50,560 nucleotides of DNA from Pelomyxa schiedti (GCA_020536535.1 JAHLWZ010000600.1:993-51552), one strand, 5' to 3'. Positions 39,388 to 50,560 are shown, counted from the stretch's first letter. A program made the numbers and translations. Notes: generated by a model from the letters alone, not told the origin.

Positions 39388-40414
39388 GTACTTCTAGACT
39401 ATTCAAAGGTTTCAACCTAACCACTCCATGATGTAGAGTTGTGTACTCTGTACGGTGCTCTCTCATCTCTTTGATAGATTCTTTTTATTTACATAATCGT
39501 ACGATGGTGAGTTTCAAAATAGAATCCTGCTAAACCTGACACCCCCAAACAACCACTAAAAAAAACGATCGTACCACCAACTTGGGGTTTCGGGAAAGCT
39601 CTCGACCCATAATCCCGGTCCTGGGAAACTTTTTGTTATGAAAAACAGCCGAAACGCCTGTACCGTTGGGCACATAGGGAAGGGGGAAGTGAAGGAAAGT
39701 GTGGCGGGGAGTGGGGGCATGTGAACCCCTAACCGTGGCGACATCTCTCACTCTCGTACCCCTCTGGATCAACCCCCCTACCTTCCTGTGCCCTTCGATT
39801 AGAAAGCTCAGGTAACGAAGTCGGAGCATTTCGGAAAAGGCAAAACGAAGTTTCCTCTGGGGTCTTTTCAGTTCCTTTTTACTCCTTTTTTGTTTTGGAA
39901 TAGGACTGGATGGAAACCCAAAACAGTTTTCTGAGGTTTTGCAAGAATGATGTATCTTGGAAAATAGGTTTACCCAGTTAAAATCCAGTGGTAACTCACC
40001 CAACATCCGTCAAATATTGTTTGATTGGAAATAGGAGTGTCATGTCAGACCTGCTGTTTTGCACAGGGTTCGGCTCTACACTCTGGAGTCCTGTTTTCAA
40101 ATGCTGTGGTGATGGCCAGAATCTGAACTTCATTGGCAAATGAGCGGAGAGAACATAAGATTCTGACTGAGATTTGGCACTGCAACACCACCAATCCAAT
40201 CAGGATTCTATGTGTTGGTGTCCTCCCTGAATTTGGCTTCCTTATAGCTGCCTAATTGTTGTGCCTTCCTTGGTCTCTTATCTGTCTAAAGCAACTGAAA
40301 TGCCAAGATTTTCCCGACAACCCTCGTGTAGCTGGCAAACAACAAAATCTTTTCTTGGAAGGTGACGGGGCTGTTTTCATTATCTGCTCAATCTGATCTA
40401 ATTAATAGTGATTG
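39388..40414. other. Unassigned intergenic region
   Basis: About 1 kb without a supported gene. A minus-strand open frame (40006-39530, 158 codons) exists, but its composition looks non-protein-like and there is no motif, so I do not call it. Nothing else is visible. Confidence 0.4.
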
Positions 40415-43400
40415 ATGCTGTCGAAGCTCGGTACGCGACGCTGGTCCTCACACTCACACTTGCACAAACCCAACACACAAATAAATAAATAACGCGCCAA
40501 CGGAAACCGCAGGAAGCTTCTTATGGGGTGGCTACACCGACGCCGCGTCGTCCTTCGCCGCGACGCCGCCACCAACAACAACCAGCGATAACAGCAGCCC
40601 CCAACAACAATCTCAATCTCCCTCTCCACCCAATCAACAACAAAACCAGCCGTACCAACACACGAGCCCCCCACAATTGCAAACGGAGCCACAGCAAGTG
40701 CAACAACAAACACAACCGATTCAACAACAATGTACAGAAACAGCAGCCACGCCGCAATCGACGGCTGCTTCTCAGCCTCAGTCACTGCCGCAGTCCCAAT
40801 CTCAATCTCAATCACTGCCTCAGACACAACCACAACCACAGCCACAATCACAATCTCAACCACAGTCGCAAGTGCAAGCACAGACACCAGTACCAACACA
40901 ATCACCATCGCAGCAGGCAGAAACAGAGGAAATGCCGGCGGTGGTGGCGACAATTGTGGGAGCTAGCACTGAGCTGGTGCCTTACGACGTGATGGCGCGG
41001 GAGATCAACGAAGCTCTGTGCAGAGGATATCGTGTGGTAGAATGCATCGGCACACATGTCAGAACTGCGAGAGAAGAATTGGCTGCTCCATTGCCACCTT
41101 ATGTCAAAGCCGAGACACTCAAGAAATTAGTTCATGTGAGCTGCAATGTTCCTTGTTTTTCCCACCAACTAAAGTGCACCATGAAATCTTGTTTTTTTTT
41201 TTGATTTTATGTCAGATACATACTCTTGGATATAATGTGCAATGGGCTTCATTCTACGTTGTCGAGGTGTGTATGCATAAAACAATCCTCTCATTTGTGA
41301 AGCATTTCCCTAAATGATGCCTCTTGCATTTTTTTTTTATACTTCAGGCAATGTCATCTCCTAAACTATCAATCAAAAGAGCGGGATACCTTGCTGCAAA
41401 TCAATGGTTTAACAGCAATGTTCCAGAGCTGATGTTAACTGTCAATATTCTCAAACGCGAGTTCACGTCACGTGATGTAAATAACATCCTTTCCGCCATC
41501 AACTGCGTTTCGTGCACTTGCACTCCGGACCTTGCCCATGAAGTGGCTGCCGATATTCAAAAGCTCATTTTCCAGTATGCATCTCCCACCTTGTGAAATA
41601 CACCCTGAATTGACATTTCTTTTTCTTTGAACCGTGCTGCAGCCGGATTCCCCAAGTGAGGAAGCGGGCGATGTTATGCATGTACAATATCTGTCTCAAC
41701 TACCCGGATGTATTGAAGTCATTGCACCCCCATCTCGCCAAGTGCGTGAATGACGAAGATGCAGGTTAAACACACTGTTGTTGCGATCCTAGCCTTATTT
41801 TATTATTAGGTGTTGCCGCGGCTGCTGTTTGCATGATTGCTGAGCTTGCCAAGCACAATCCTCGGAACTTCTTGTCTCTGACTCCCATTCTGTTCAACTT
41901 CCTGGAAAAAAACCATCCTCAGAATATCACTATCTGCAAGCTTTTAAAGCTGGTTCAATCTCTCCCAGCCAGTTTCATCAACCAATTGATATAACCTCTC
42001 TCACAAATAGTTTGGTTTGATATCATCTCAAGACCACAGAATAGCCCGCGTAATTGCAGACCTGGTTATGCAACTACTTCAAAGAACGGAATCTGTTGCA
42101 GTTGAAATGGAGTGTATATCAGTTTCGTTTTCAGTGTTACTGAACCCTCTTGACATTGCCAAAGACTTGCATTAAAGCCTGCCCTGAAGACACGGAGGCC
42201 ATGAGACTGTGTGCTCACAAGCTCAGTGCCCATCTCTCTAATGTTGACCCCAACTGTAACTGGTCCCTTTTTTTCCCCCTTTGTTCATCTTTGATTCCCA
42301 TCGTGATTACTTTATTTCAGTGAAGTACCTTGCCCTGTCCCGTCTCCATTTGTTGACCAACGTGAACCCTGTGATAGTCGAAAAACAATTTGGGAGCATC
42401 ATTGCCTGTTTAGAAGAAAGGAACGATGCTGCGATCATGAACAAGATTGCCGAAATTCTACCCGCCATTGTACTATCAATTTGAGACTCACTTTTAGTGC
42501 TTACTTCCACCTCCTTCTCACAGTCAACACAATCTACCACTAAGAAAATTGTGGAAAGTGTTGTGGCATGTCTAGAACATCTTTCATCACCTCGTTTTAT
42601 TCCCATGGCGAGCCAAACCCCTGATCTGTCGGCCACAACTACCAGTGAGCAGAGGCGATTGTGTGACTCATTGGTTTTATGTGTCATTCAAGTGGGCAAG
42701 CGTGACTCCTATGCTAACATCATTGATTTTGATTGGTTTTTGTCATTGCTTCTTCAAATCTCGCATACCAAGGTTTGTTGTTGTACTCCTAGAAACTTTC
42801 TATTCCAGTTTGAAAGTCCACCTGTAGATGTTCACACAAGGAAATATCATCTCAAAAGAAATTATTGATATCACCTTGCGTGTCAAGGCACTGCAACCCT
42901 TCTCCGTATCTCAAATGGTTTTCTCTCTTCTACTCAGCCAGCCTGGGCACTAATTTTACACCAGGCTACTCTTCTCAAAGGCAACCCACTCTCAAGTACA
43001 TTAGAAGGTGGCTTCTGTGAAGTTCTCGGCGCTGCTGCTTGGATCGTTGGTGAATTGCACAAGTGAGAAAAGAAGTAGAGATAGTGGACTTTCTTAACAC
43101 ACTCGTTCCAGATATTTGAAAAGAAAGGACTTGTTTGACACAATTGAAGTCTTGCTGCAACCAAGAGTAGTGGCACTTCCACCGCATATTCAATCCATCT
43201 TTCTCCATGCTTCTCTGAAACTGTTTGTCACCTTCGTGAAAGGCTATTACCCTCCAGGTGATCCTGCTGTCCTGGCTGTGTGTCCATCATCCTGTCGTTT
43301 TTCTTTTTGGCTCAGAATGAATCAAGGAGTCTGCAGAATCAGAGCCTGCATCGTCCAGGCCTTCTGCTACAGCAGCTGAATCCAAAGATGCCCTCGAATT

Positions 43401-45057
43401 CATCAAATCGAGATTGCCATTCTTCACCAACAGTCTTGACCTTGAAGTTCAAGAGAGAGTGTGTCCCTCGAAAATACAGACACTTCGACTTCTAACGCTC
43501 TTCCATTACCAAACAAACAACAAACCAAAAGGCATGCTTTGTTACGGAGCTTTTACGTCTGTATGAAGAGGACACATCTGCACAGGAGCCATCCCCTGGA
43601 AGTTCAGACATTATATCAGAGATTGCACTGCTCTTCAGTGAAGAGCTGGTCCCAGTGGCTGAAGGCGCACAGCGAAAAGTGAGCCCAGTTTCTGAAACAC
43701 AAACAGTAACGCAACAACTCCCAGTAATAATAAATAAAATAAATAAGTGCCTTTCATTACTATAAACTTGCAATTCACTGGCCCGCCACACCTTAACAGC
43801 ACTTAAAACTGAAAAGGTTCCAGTTCCAGCTGGTCTTGACCTTGATGCGCCTATCAATCCAAATTCGTCCATTAGGTTTTATTTTACCCATTCCTCCTTC
43901 GCTTCTGATGATGAATGCCTCCAGGAAAAAGCCCCGCAAATCTCGAATGGTAACAATTGCAGAACCCCCTAACCCACAGAAACCAAAACAACAAATCAGC
44001 GTGACACCCCCAACTCCTTCACCACCTTCAACTTCACCTTTCACTCCCATCGCCACTCCCCCAACTTCGGCAGCCCAAGAACCCGAAATGAAAATAGTTG
44101 TGCAGAAGCAGATTCCCGAGTCACACCAGAAGAACTTTGGGAGCCCTCACCGGGACACAGCGCTTCAAGTGGTTTTCGCCATAAGCACCGTTGAAAACTT
44201 TCCAGATTGTCTTGTTATCACACTGCTCTTGAAGAATTTGAGTCCTTATGACTTGAGCAGATTTGAGTTCCAAATTGTTGGGGACACTTGGAAATTCATG
44301 TCCAATGATTTGCAAAAGGTGTGTCGGTTCTTTTGATCTTAAACCAATAAAAACCTAACTCGTTGTAGTTCGAACAAGTAAAACTGCTTGTTCATCCTCA
44401 GAATAAAGTGACTTGTGATCTTCTTGTGACTCCACCGCCGTCGATCAACACTCCGAAGATGTTCAAGGGTGTGATACGCTACGCGAAGGTTTGAGCTCAA
44501 CAACTTGTGTGTGAAAAACGCACGTGCGCCTTATCAGTATCCACATAGATTCTCCCCACGCACCCTTCATCGGCCGCTCTCGAGTTTGAAATTCCAGTTC
44601 CTGTGTCCGCCACAATACAATGTGCCCACATTACCAAGCCGGAGTGGCAGAAACTTGAAATAATCCCCATTATAGGTAAAAACCTTCTCACTGTCCAAAT
44701 TATTTTGAGGTCTTAACATCTGGCATTAACAGATGCCAAAAAACACACTATATGCACCCAAGACCCGGAAGGTGCCATCCAGAAAATTGCTGCACGGTTT
44801 CACCTGTGCGCGGTATCCAAAGTTGGGCACAAGTTCTACGGCAAGTCATTCCAGGTAATTGTGCCACCCTAATTGCCACATTCTTATCTATCACACAGGG
44901 CTCCCAAGTTTTTATGGTGATCAAAACCATAAACCGCGGAACGGACTTTTGGCTGGTGGTGCAAATCAAATCCACGGACTCCATTCTGGCTCAATCACTA
45001 GTGGAGGAACTAAAATCGTCCTTTGGAGGTGTCAACCCCCAGTCGTCATCATCATGA
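40415..45057 (+). CDS. AP3D1: AP-3 adaptor complex delta subunit with Q-rich N-terminal extension
   Basis: A 16-nt first exon (40415-40430, M-L-S-K-L) joins 40513-41135 in phase, followed by 41216-41266, 41348-41574, 41643-41764, 41810-41952, 42011-42133, 42165-42255, 42321-42469 and further exons from 42524. After about 170 residues rich in Gln, Pro and Ser, the delta-adaptin trunk begins: ETLKKLVH, then LGYNVQWASFYVVEAMSSP, KRAGYLAANQWF, TPDLAHEVAADIQKLIF, RKRAMLCMYNICLNYPDVL, ICKLLKLFGLISSQDHRIAR, LKYLALSRLHLL and VLGAAAWIVGELHK. The Q/S-W-A motif and A-A-A-W-I-x-G-E point to AP-3 delta rather than AP-1, AP-2 or AP-4. A Lys/Pro-rich hinge (about 43915-44090) precedes a C-terminal ear-like beta domain (VVFAISTVENFPDCLVITLL to the TGA after S-S-S-S). 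AP-3 sorts cargo from endosomes to lysosome-related organelles. Exons between 42850 and 43900 are only partly resolved. Confidence 0.85.
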
Positions 45058-45248
45058 TCGGGAATGTATCCTTATCATAGTAACAATAACCTGTTTTATC
45101 GAATGAAATGTGTTTTAGCTAAACAAACACAATTTCCCACAGCAGGGTTGTTATTTCAAGTAAGTACTTGGCAAGTATCGTGAAATTTCGTTGCCAAGTC
45201 TGGTGAGTCGGATTGTTTCCCAAATAAAGGGAGTCAAAGGCATACTAC

Positions 45249-46590
45249 TTGTTTATTGACCCAAGTCCTTGTTTATCTGGGTTTTACTAAACAAGCACCA
45301 TCAAGTAACTTGAAGAACAACCCTGATGATACCCTGATGATAATGTTATGTGAAACGCCTTCAAACGACGTTTGCGCCGGGAAATTAATTCTCGAAAAAA
45401 AAAAACCAAGTAAGTTGTGTCTCACTCCGGTGATAAAACCATCGATTTTGTGAGCAACAAGTGACCCAGTGACCCTCAACGTCCCCCTCCGTGCATCCGC
45501 TGTTGCCCTGCGCAACACTGATGACTGTGGTCCTTAATGATTTACGTTGTTGACCTCGCGGAATCTTCTTATTCTGCTGGGAGCTTGGGTGTCGCATCTT
45601 CAACCACGTTCACCATCCCAAATGTTCCTTCGCGTGCAGCATTATCAGAAGGCGAAAAAGCGCGGGACATCCGGGGGTCGCTTTTGTAAGCCACTGGGCC
45701 ATGTTCAATTTACCGTTTGAGCAGGCAACAATAGGTGAAGTACTAGAGCACCAGTGCCGAATGTATAGAAATATGTATTATTGGATCCATAGCAGAGGAC
45801 AATTGGCATGCCGGAAGTTGGGCGTGCGGAGAATGAAATCTTGGCATCTCTGGGCTGCATGAAGCAGGCGCCAACTGGAAGGAGGTCCAATTCACGTGGT
45901 ACCCAGGTCGGGCTTCTGTACAACAAAGACGGCACAAGATACAGTGTGCATGTCAGACTTTTTTTTTGTACTCGTACTGCTTGCTTGTACACGTGATGCC
46001 GTCAAAGGGAGCTATATATACAAGTTCACGCAATGGTGTTGAAAAGCAAAAACAGCTATTCGACTCCTGGGATGAGCAAGCTAAATATGCTGTTCTGAGG
46101 ATGAGGAAGCAAAGTGAAAGTGGTGAGCATGCATTCATTGTCAACAATGTGGAGGACCACAGCTATGTGGCAATTGGGAGTTTTCGGAACTCAAATCGCT
46201 CAGCACAACGGGTACCGATTTATCGAGGATCAGTGATTCACTGTACTGCCTCTCTTCATCCACAGGTTCTCCTGCGAAATTTGGGATATCAACTGCACAA
46301 CCAAGCCACTCAGGGTGATACCACTGACACCATCAGGTGGTCGCTGTACCTCCCTCTCTTCATCCACAGTTTCTCCTGCGAAGTTTGGGGATATATCAAC
46401 CCCGGCACAACCAAGCCACTCAGGGTGATACCACTGACACCATCAGGTGGTTCCTTACGGAAAAGATGAATCCTCGAACGGAGATAATTCCGCTCCGGGT
46501 TCATCTTCCACTTTGCAGACAGGCAGCCGCATGTCATTTGAAGCACCCACGCACGGTGCCAGTGTTCTTGTGATTGACCTCCCCAGGTAT
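45249..46590 (+). CDS. Putative multi-exon gene, function unknown
   Basis: Coding-like segments on the + strand: SSNLKNNPDDTLMIMLCETP (45256-45410), DPVTLNVPLRASAVALRNTD (about 45460), VVDLAESSYSAGSLGVASST (about 45550-45690), VGLLYNKDGTRYSVH ending at a GTCAGA donor (about 45953), then after a TCAAAG acceptor AIYTSSRNGVEKQKQLFDSW and AFIVNNVEDHSYVAIGSF (46008-46180), and GASVLVIDLP (to about 46587, with a GTATAT donor). A two-copy tandem repeat interrupts the end. No family recognised; exon boundaries are only partly fixed, and these segments may belong to more than one gene. Confidence 0.35.
46251..46452. repeat. Two-copy tandem repeat, about 100 bp per unit
   Basis: 46251-46349 and 46354-46455 share CTCTTCATCCACAG, TTCTCCTGCGAA and a long common end through CACTCAGGGTGATACCACTG and CATCAGGTGG. 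Each unit includes a potential splice acceptor (CATCCACAG), so duplication could create alternative exons. Confidence 0.8.
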
Positions 46591-46884
46591 ATTTCCTGTG
46601 TCACACATTATTACATTCACCCTGTTCTTTGTTGTTTACCCCCCCGAACGGGGATTCTGTGTGAATCAAAAACGGAGGCTCCTCCATCACAACAAAATAA
46701 TTACGTTTTCCGACCCACGCAGTTGCCCCGGTTCCGAATTATTAACGGCCCTATTTTGCCTTTATAAACACAACCAACTAGACGAGGCAAAACAAAAGAA
46801 AAACAAACCAAACAACCAAAAAAAACACGAAAAGATGAAGCAACAACACACGCCACGCAACGAGCAAGAGGCACGACGACACCG

Positions 46885-47205
46885 GTGGGAAGCTGTGGAG
46901 GTGGCGGTGGCGGTGGCGGTGGCGGTGGCGGTGGCGGTGGCGGTCACGACGACGAGGACGCGCAGCACGCCACGACTACGAGGACAAGGCGGACTCTCTG
47001 GCGCGGCGAGGCACGCAGTCGAGGGAGCGCGGCACGCAGTCGAGGGAGCGCGGCACGGAGCACGACGAGCAGCGGGGCCAACACCAGCAGCACGCGACAC
47101 TACGACGACGACGACTCGACACGAGGGCACGAGGGCACGGAGGGGGGGGCATGGCGGGAGCGAGGGGAAAAAAAAGTTCACCACGGCGCACTGTTGCGTG
47201 TGTAA
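46885..47205 (+). CDS. Low-complexity frame: Gly tract and RGSAARS repeats
   Basis: A 106-codon frame with a run of 16 glycines from (GGTGGC)n at about 46897-46944, then His/Asp, Arg/Ser repeats and charged sequence. A 21-bp unit at 47011-47052 is repeated twice and gives S-R-G-S-A-A-R. Very GC-rich against AT-rich flanks. It could be the 5' exon of a gene, following the GC-rich-start pattern of this window, or non-coding repeat DNA. No domain. Confidence 0.25.
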   Translation: MGSCGGGGGGGGGGGGGGGGHDDEDAQHATTTRTRRTLWRGEARSRGSAARSRGSAARSTTSSGANTSSTRHYDDDDSTRGHEGTEGGAWRERGEKKVHHGALLRV

Positions 47206-48143
47206 ATTTCGAAACAAATTAAATTAATTTTTTTTTTTTTATATCTATCATCTGTTCTGTTATATTTGTATCTCTATAATGTACACGTATATTGTGCCAT
47301 TCAACCAGTTGTTGTTTGGTTGTATTATTATCTCGTATTGTGCTCCCAGTTCCTTCCAGAATTGGGGGTTTGTGCCATTCAACAAGTCAAGTTGTTGTTT
47401 GGTTGTATTATTATCTCGTATTGTGCTCTCTGGAATTGATCTGGAATTCACTCGTTTTCACGTGCTGTTGCAACCCTTCCAGAAGATACAGTACGGTTTG
47501 CGTAAAACTACTCTCTCTGATTCTCAGTCACATACAACAGGAATTGTATGTTTGTTGTACTCCCGAATGGCGGCTATCTCTGAGAGTTGATTAGCTTCAT
47601 CAAGCCGTAGTTTTTGTTGGTTCCAAGTTTCCTCGTTTTCCTCCGTTGTCATTCCGAAAGGTAAGAGCCATTCATTCCCTCCAATGCAATAAGACTGACA
47701 CGTTGTTGAAAATAGGCAATAAATAATCCAACGAGATTCACTCGGAAGTTGTTGTTGCTTCACCGCCAGTGCTGTGAGTTATCAGAAATGGCTCCTGTAC
47801 AGCTGCGTACACAAACCACCATGCAGTGGGCTCCATAGTATCTGTCTATCGGCGCTGGTGGCATAGGCTGTTCGACACTGTAATTTTTCCGGTGACACCA
47901 GAGCCTCTGTCTGGCCAAGAATCTTTTAATACAAATAAAGCAATAAATAGCCAGTTACCAGCCCCAACAAACATCTTGAAGGGACACACCATTCATTAAA
48001 TTGTCAGGGAACTTTCCATCAGACATCTGAAATTGAGTTCTTTAGTGTTGGGAAGTGTTGTCAAGAGGATAACCTCGAGTTGTGTTCCTTCAGTTTCTTT
48101 GTTCCTCCATTCCCTGCAGTGTTGGTGCAATTTTCGGAGTAAA
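47206..48143. other. Mostly unassigned, with a short direct repeat
   Basis: Apart from the direct repeat at 47292-47428, I see only a minus-strand frame at 47763-47524 with moderately coding sequence (PFGMTTEENEETWNQQKLRL) that could be a final exon of an unidentified gene. The rest shows no gene or RNA. Confidence 0.3.
47292..47428. repeat. Direct repeat, two copies of about 55 bp
   Basis: Both copies begin TTGTGCCATTCAAC and continue GTTGTTTGGTTGTATTATTA to CTCGTATTGTGCTC (47292-47347 and 47369-47428), about 79 bp apart. The second copy has a 4-bp insertion (TCAA) after the start. Confidence 0.8.
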
Positions 48144-49040
48144 ATGAAATCACGACGTGCAGTTGTAACAGGGAGCAACAAGTCCCCACACAGGGTGTGT
48201 AGATTCCTCATAAAGAAGCAGCAATGGCGACAAATGTTCAAGTCTTTCGGAAGTGTAGGTTCAACGAGTGTGATGAATAACGATATAAGATTGAATGCTC
48301 AGGAAGAGAACCTTTTTGTTTTGAATGAAAGTCTTCACTCCGGGAACTTTACCTTGGAGAAGGAAGATTCCGCGATGCAGTGTCCGTTGGTCCGCCACTG
48401 GATTCATTTTATACTCCTCAGGCCAAGTCTGAGAATAGCCATTGCTTTCCTTTTGTATTTAGCAAGTATGGCACCTCCCCACAGACTTGATGTGCCACAC
48501 TTTCAGACTATGGGCACAGGGGGGTGGGTTGGCCATCAAATAAGTCCAGCACTCTGAAAACGGTCGTCTGATTTCAGAAGCTTCAGGGTGGAGTTGGATG
48601 TCTCAGTGTAGACGCTGATTTAGCTAAATGTGTCAATGTGACAACCAAATCCGCCAATTTATCTTCAGGCATGTTGTTATTTTATTTTATACTTCAGAAG
48701 AGTTGCAACTGTCAAAGCTCTGTCAAGCGGAGCAGACTTGGGAATTTCTTCCTCAAATTTTGTTTTCAACCTTCAAGTTATTTATTTCTTGTCTATGAAG
48801 TATAAAGGAGAATTACTTTGCTATTTCCAGTGTACAGAGCGTGTTCAATCGGTATTACACTGTTGGAGTCGATGACAGTGTAATTCACAAGAAGGGTCGT
48901 ATCACCTGTAAACGTGTAAAAAAATCACCAAAAATGGAGCTGCCCTACAACCTTTCACATGGCTATTTTGACTTTCTCAACTACACTTGCACGTACTCGT
49001 TGTTCATTATCCCCCCTGAAATCACCAACACAGCGCACTG
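48144..49040 (+). CDS. Putative multi-exon gene, function unknown
   Basis: Coding-like pieces on +: RLNAQEENLFVLNE (about 48285-48328), YLGEGRFRDAVSVGPPLDSF and SENSHCFPFVFSK (about 48340-48470), LQGGVGCLSVDADLAKCVNV to ANLSS (about 48583-48668), ELQLSKLCQAEQTWEFLP (about 48698-48760) and SVFNRYYTVGVDDSVIHKKG (48835-48900). They are in different frames with plausible short introns between them. The segment 48669-48697 would need a GC donor and a 29-nt intron, which is doubtful. No family recognised. Further weak pieces (LLGCFVTESK, FATSSLGIWYKS) reach about 49180 and might be its 3' end. Confidence 0.35.
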
Positions 49041-49603
49041 AGGTTGTTGGGTTGCTTCGTCACAGAGTCCAAGGTGAAAAGTTGAGCCACAGCCACCCGG
49101 TTCTCCATTGTATATCCTTCACCCATAGAGCTTCGCAACTTCTTCTCTTGGAATATGGTACAAAAGTGGAAAGAAGTTCTTTGTTTGGTGCTTGTTGGAA
49201 CTGTATCTGTATCTACGTTGGTCCCATATATGCAACATTTACAGTGATGTTAGAAACTGATTTCCTGGGTATCTTTTCTCCTTGCCTTGTGCCAAGAACC
49301 TCAATCAAGGTTGTGAGTTGGTGGTCCACTTTGCATATCAGTGCCATCACAGATACCACCCCCATTTTCCAAAACGGAAACGGTCGGTCGTTACGGAAAA
49401 AAAAAGGGTTGACACATAAAAAAACCTCGACGGGCAGCCGACAACGGACAATTTGGGGCAGGGCGGTACCCTCCAACGTGAACGCGTACTGCACTGTTGT
49501 TTATCAACGGCAACAGTCGTTCCACCTTTTATGGTCTAGCGATGGCACCGAAAAAAAATCAAAATTGATAATTGCGAACTTGTCAGTTCGTTGAACGAAA
49601 CTC

Positions 49604-50560
49604 ATGGCAACGACATCAACCAAGGCGGGGCGCGCCCTCGTTACTGGACCGGTGGGAGTGGGAAAAACTACTCTCATCGAATCGTAGGCTTTTTCGTCAT
49701 TTAAGAAAAATGAGAATATATTTTTCCCTGTTGCCCCTGTTTCTCTTACTGGTTTTCAAGGTACTGCAGTGGGTGCTGGCGAGAATATTCATACGAGGGA
49801 TCACTAGAGCCCTGTGTGTGTATTTAACCTAATTTGTTTCTGCTTCCCCTTTTTCCCTTACCGAAACCAAAAAGTGGAGGAAACAAGTTACGGTTGGTGG
49901 TACTGCAGTGATCTTGGATTTGGAGGAGAGGTTATTGCTCCACCAAGTATATATCTTGCTCTCTAAACACAACTAAAGCTACGGACAAGAGGAGTTCTCA
50001 GCAATGCGAGAGGCGCTGTATGTTTGCTTGGCCTGGTTCTTTTGTTGAGAATCTCATCTTTGATTTAGTATCAGAAGAGCAAATGTTATTTTGATTTGTT
50101 TCTCCGTTGCGGACAGGGATTCTTTTGTTGAGGCAATAGATACTTTTTATCCAATGGTAGATAGAGTTGTCGAAGGACAGGTTTCCCTTTGTTTCCTGTA
50201 GTTGTTTTCACCCTCACATCTCTCAAGAGGCTGATTTTTCTTGTTGGCTTAAAGTTAGACCTTGTTGGCACATCAGGTGCTTGGTTTTGTTTTCCGTAGT
50301 TTTGTTTCCTTAGTCAGTTGTTCCTGAAGGTACTTTTGTTACATTTCAGGAAGGGATTTCAGCAGCCATTAAAATTCAGGCCTATGCTTATTTTCAATGC
50401 AGGTTGAATTCCACATTGTTGAGATCTTCTGATGGATAACTAGTTCAAAGAAGTATATTGGCTTGAATCACCTGTTCGACGAAGTGGCAAAGGCTGGTCT
50501 GTTCTCTACTGAGTCAGATACAAAAGTCTCAAAGAAATCTGGATTTTTTGGGTTCTTCTC
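49604..50560 (+). CDS. Rho/Ras-like small GTPase with altered nucleotide-binding motifs (3' end beyond window)
   Basis: Exon 1 (49604-49683) gives GRALVTGPVGVGKTTLIE, the P-loop. Exon 2 starts at 49762. Exon 3 (from 49875) gives WRKQVTVGGTAVILDLEE, which joins YGQEEFSAMREAL (switch II), then ANVILICFSVADRDSFVEAI and FYPMVDRVVEGQ, LIFLVGLKLDL (guanine motif region), ISAAIKIQAYAYFQ and CSSKKYIGLNHLFDEVAKAG (G5 and C-terminal helix). The spacing and the C-terminal half favour a Rho/Rac-like protein. Three motifs deviate. The P-loop reads G-P-V-G-V-G-K-T with Val at the Ras Gly12 position. Switch II reads E-S-Y-G-Q-E where D-T-A-G-Q-E is usual. The guanine motif is L-K-L-D rather than T/N-K-x-D. 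These suggest a GTPase-defective member. The window ends just after a K-K-S-G-F-F segment, near the expected C-terminus. Confidence 0.8.

Noticed and set aside
39530-40006. 158-codon minus-strand frame in the intergenic gap
   Set aside because: No motif and no matching splice context; it could be chance.
46762-47217. Minus-strand frame rich in Ala, Arg, Pro and Thr
   Set aside because: Antisense of a GC-rich repeat block with Ala-Thr runs from the (GGTGGC) tract; no protein evidence.
48669-48697. Third GC-AG intron
   Set aside because: It would be only 29 nt, shorter than any confirmed intron here, and the flanking protein is not conserved enough to prove it.
1-50560. tRNA or rRNA genes
   Set aside because: I looked for the T-loop consensus GGTTCGANTCC and rRNA landmarks on both strands by eye and found none; a GGTTCGAAATT at about 11367 lacks the rest of a tRNA.

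Overview
This window is eukaryotic nuclear DNA, most likely from a free-living amoeboid protist. Protein-coding genes are split by many very short GT-AG introns, mostly 40-125 nt, that often carry a CTAAC/TAAT-like branch region and a pyrimidine run. Exons can be as short as 11-16 nt, intergenic gaps are often 70-220 bp, and there is no bacterial operon structure. One protein family here (a propeller-like protein with a CPRCGA-type motif near its N terminus, 23940-25350) is a kind I associate from memory with Archamoebae such as Pelomyxa. That placement is an inference of low confidence. Several genes are strikingly GC-rich at the 5' end and AT-richer downstream.

Layout. 1-300: two ABC transporter fragments in opposite orientations at the window edge. 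584-4431: a Sel1-repeat protein and a HEAT/ankyrin-like protein, both on +. 4432-7218: a tandem duplication and a poorly resolved multi-exon gene. 7369-15690: a degraded zone with a broken UBA3 (NEDD8 E1) gene, Ty3/gypsy-type Pol remnants, a dispersed composite repeat family, a 100-N assembly gap and a duplicated first exon of TMEM43. 15727-25350: a gene-dense block with TMEM43, a metallophosphoesterase, a new two-domain protein, an ARF GTPase, a small secretory-pathway membrane protein, a GC-rich gene of unknown function and the propeller-like protein. 25351-28010: a second repeat and retroelement zone. 28158-33412: a class V aminotransferase, a Josephin deubiquitinase, an N6AMT1/HemK2-type methyltransferase and, across a 68-bp divergent gap, a secreted propeller-like protein. 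33646-45057: a three-RRM glutamine-rich RNA-binding protein, an unknown gene and the AP-3 delta adaptin subunit. 45250-49600: unknown multi-exon genes among short tandem repeats. 49604-50560: a Rho/Ras-like GTPase running off the end.

The genes do not form one pathway. Themes are endomembrane traffic (ARF, AP-3 delta, TMEM43, ABC pieces), ubiquitin/NEDD8 biology (Josephin protease, broken UBA3) and translation or RNA biology (N6AMT1 modifies a release factor or histone in other eukaryotes; RRM protein). The most unusual items are: a protein made of two copies of a domain I cannot name (18512-19549); a Rho-like GTPase with substitutions in three nucleotide-binding motifs; an AP-3 delta with a long Q/P/S-rich N-terminal extension; GC-AG introns that share a GCATG donor; and a repeat family with an internally inverted block linked to a TMEM43 exon duplication across the gap.

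Exon models were read by eye from conserved protein segments, splice signals and reading-phase arithmetic. Where phases close exactly I say so. No alignment or search was run.
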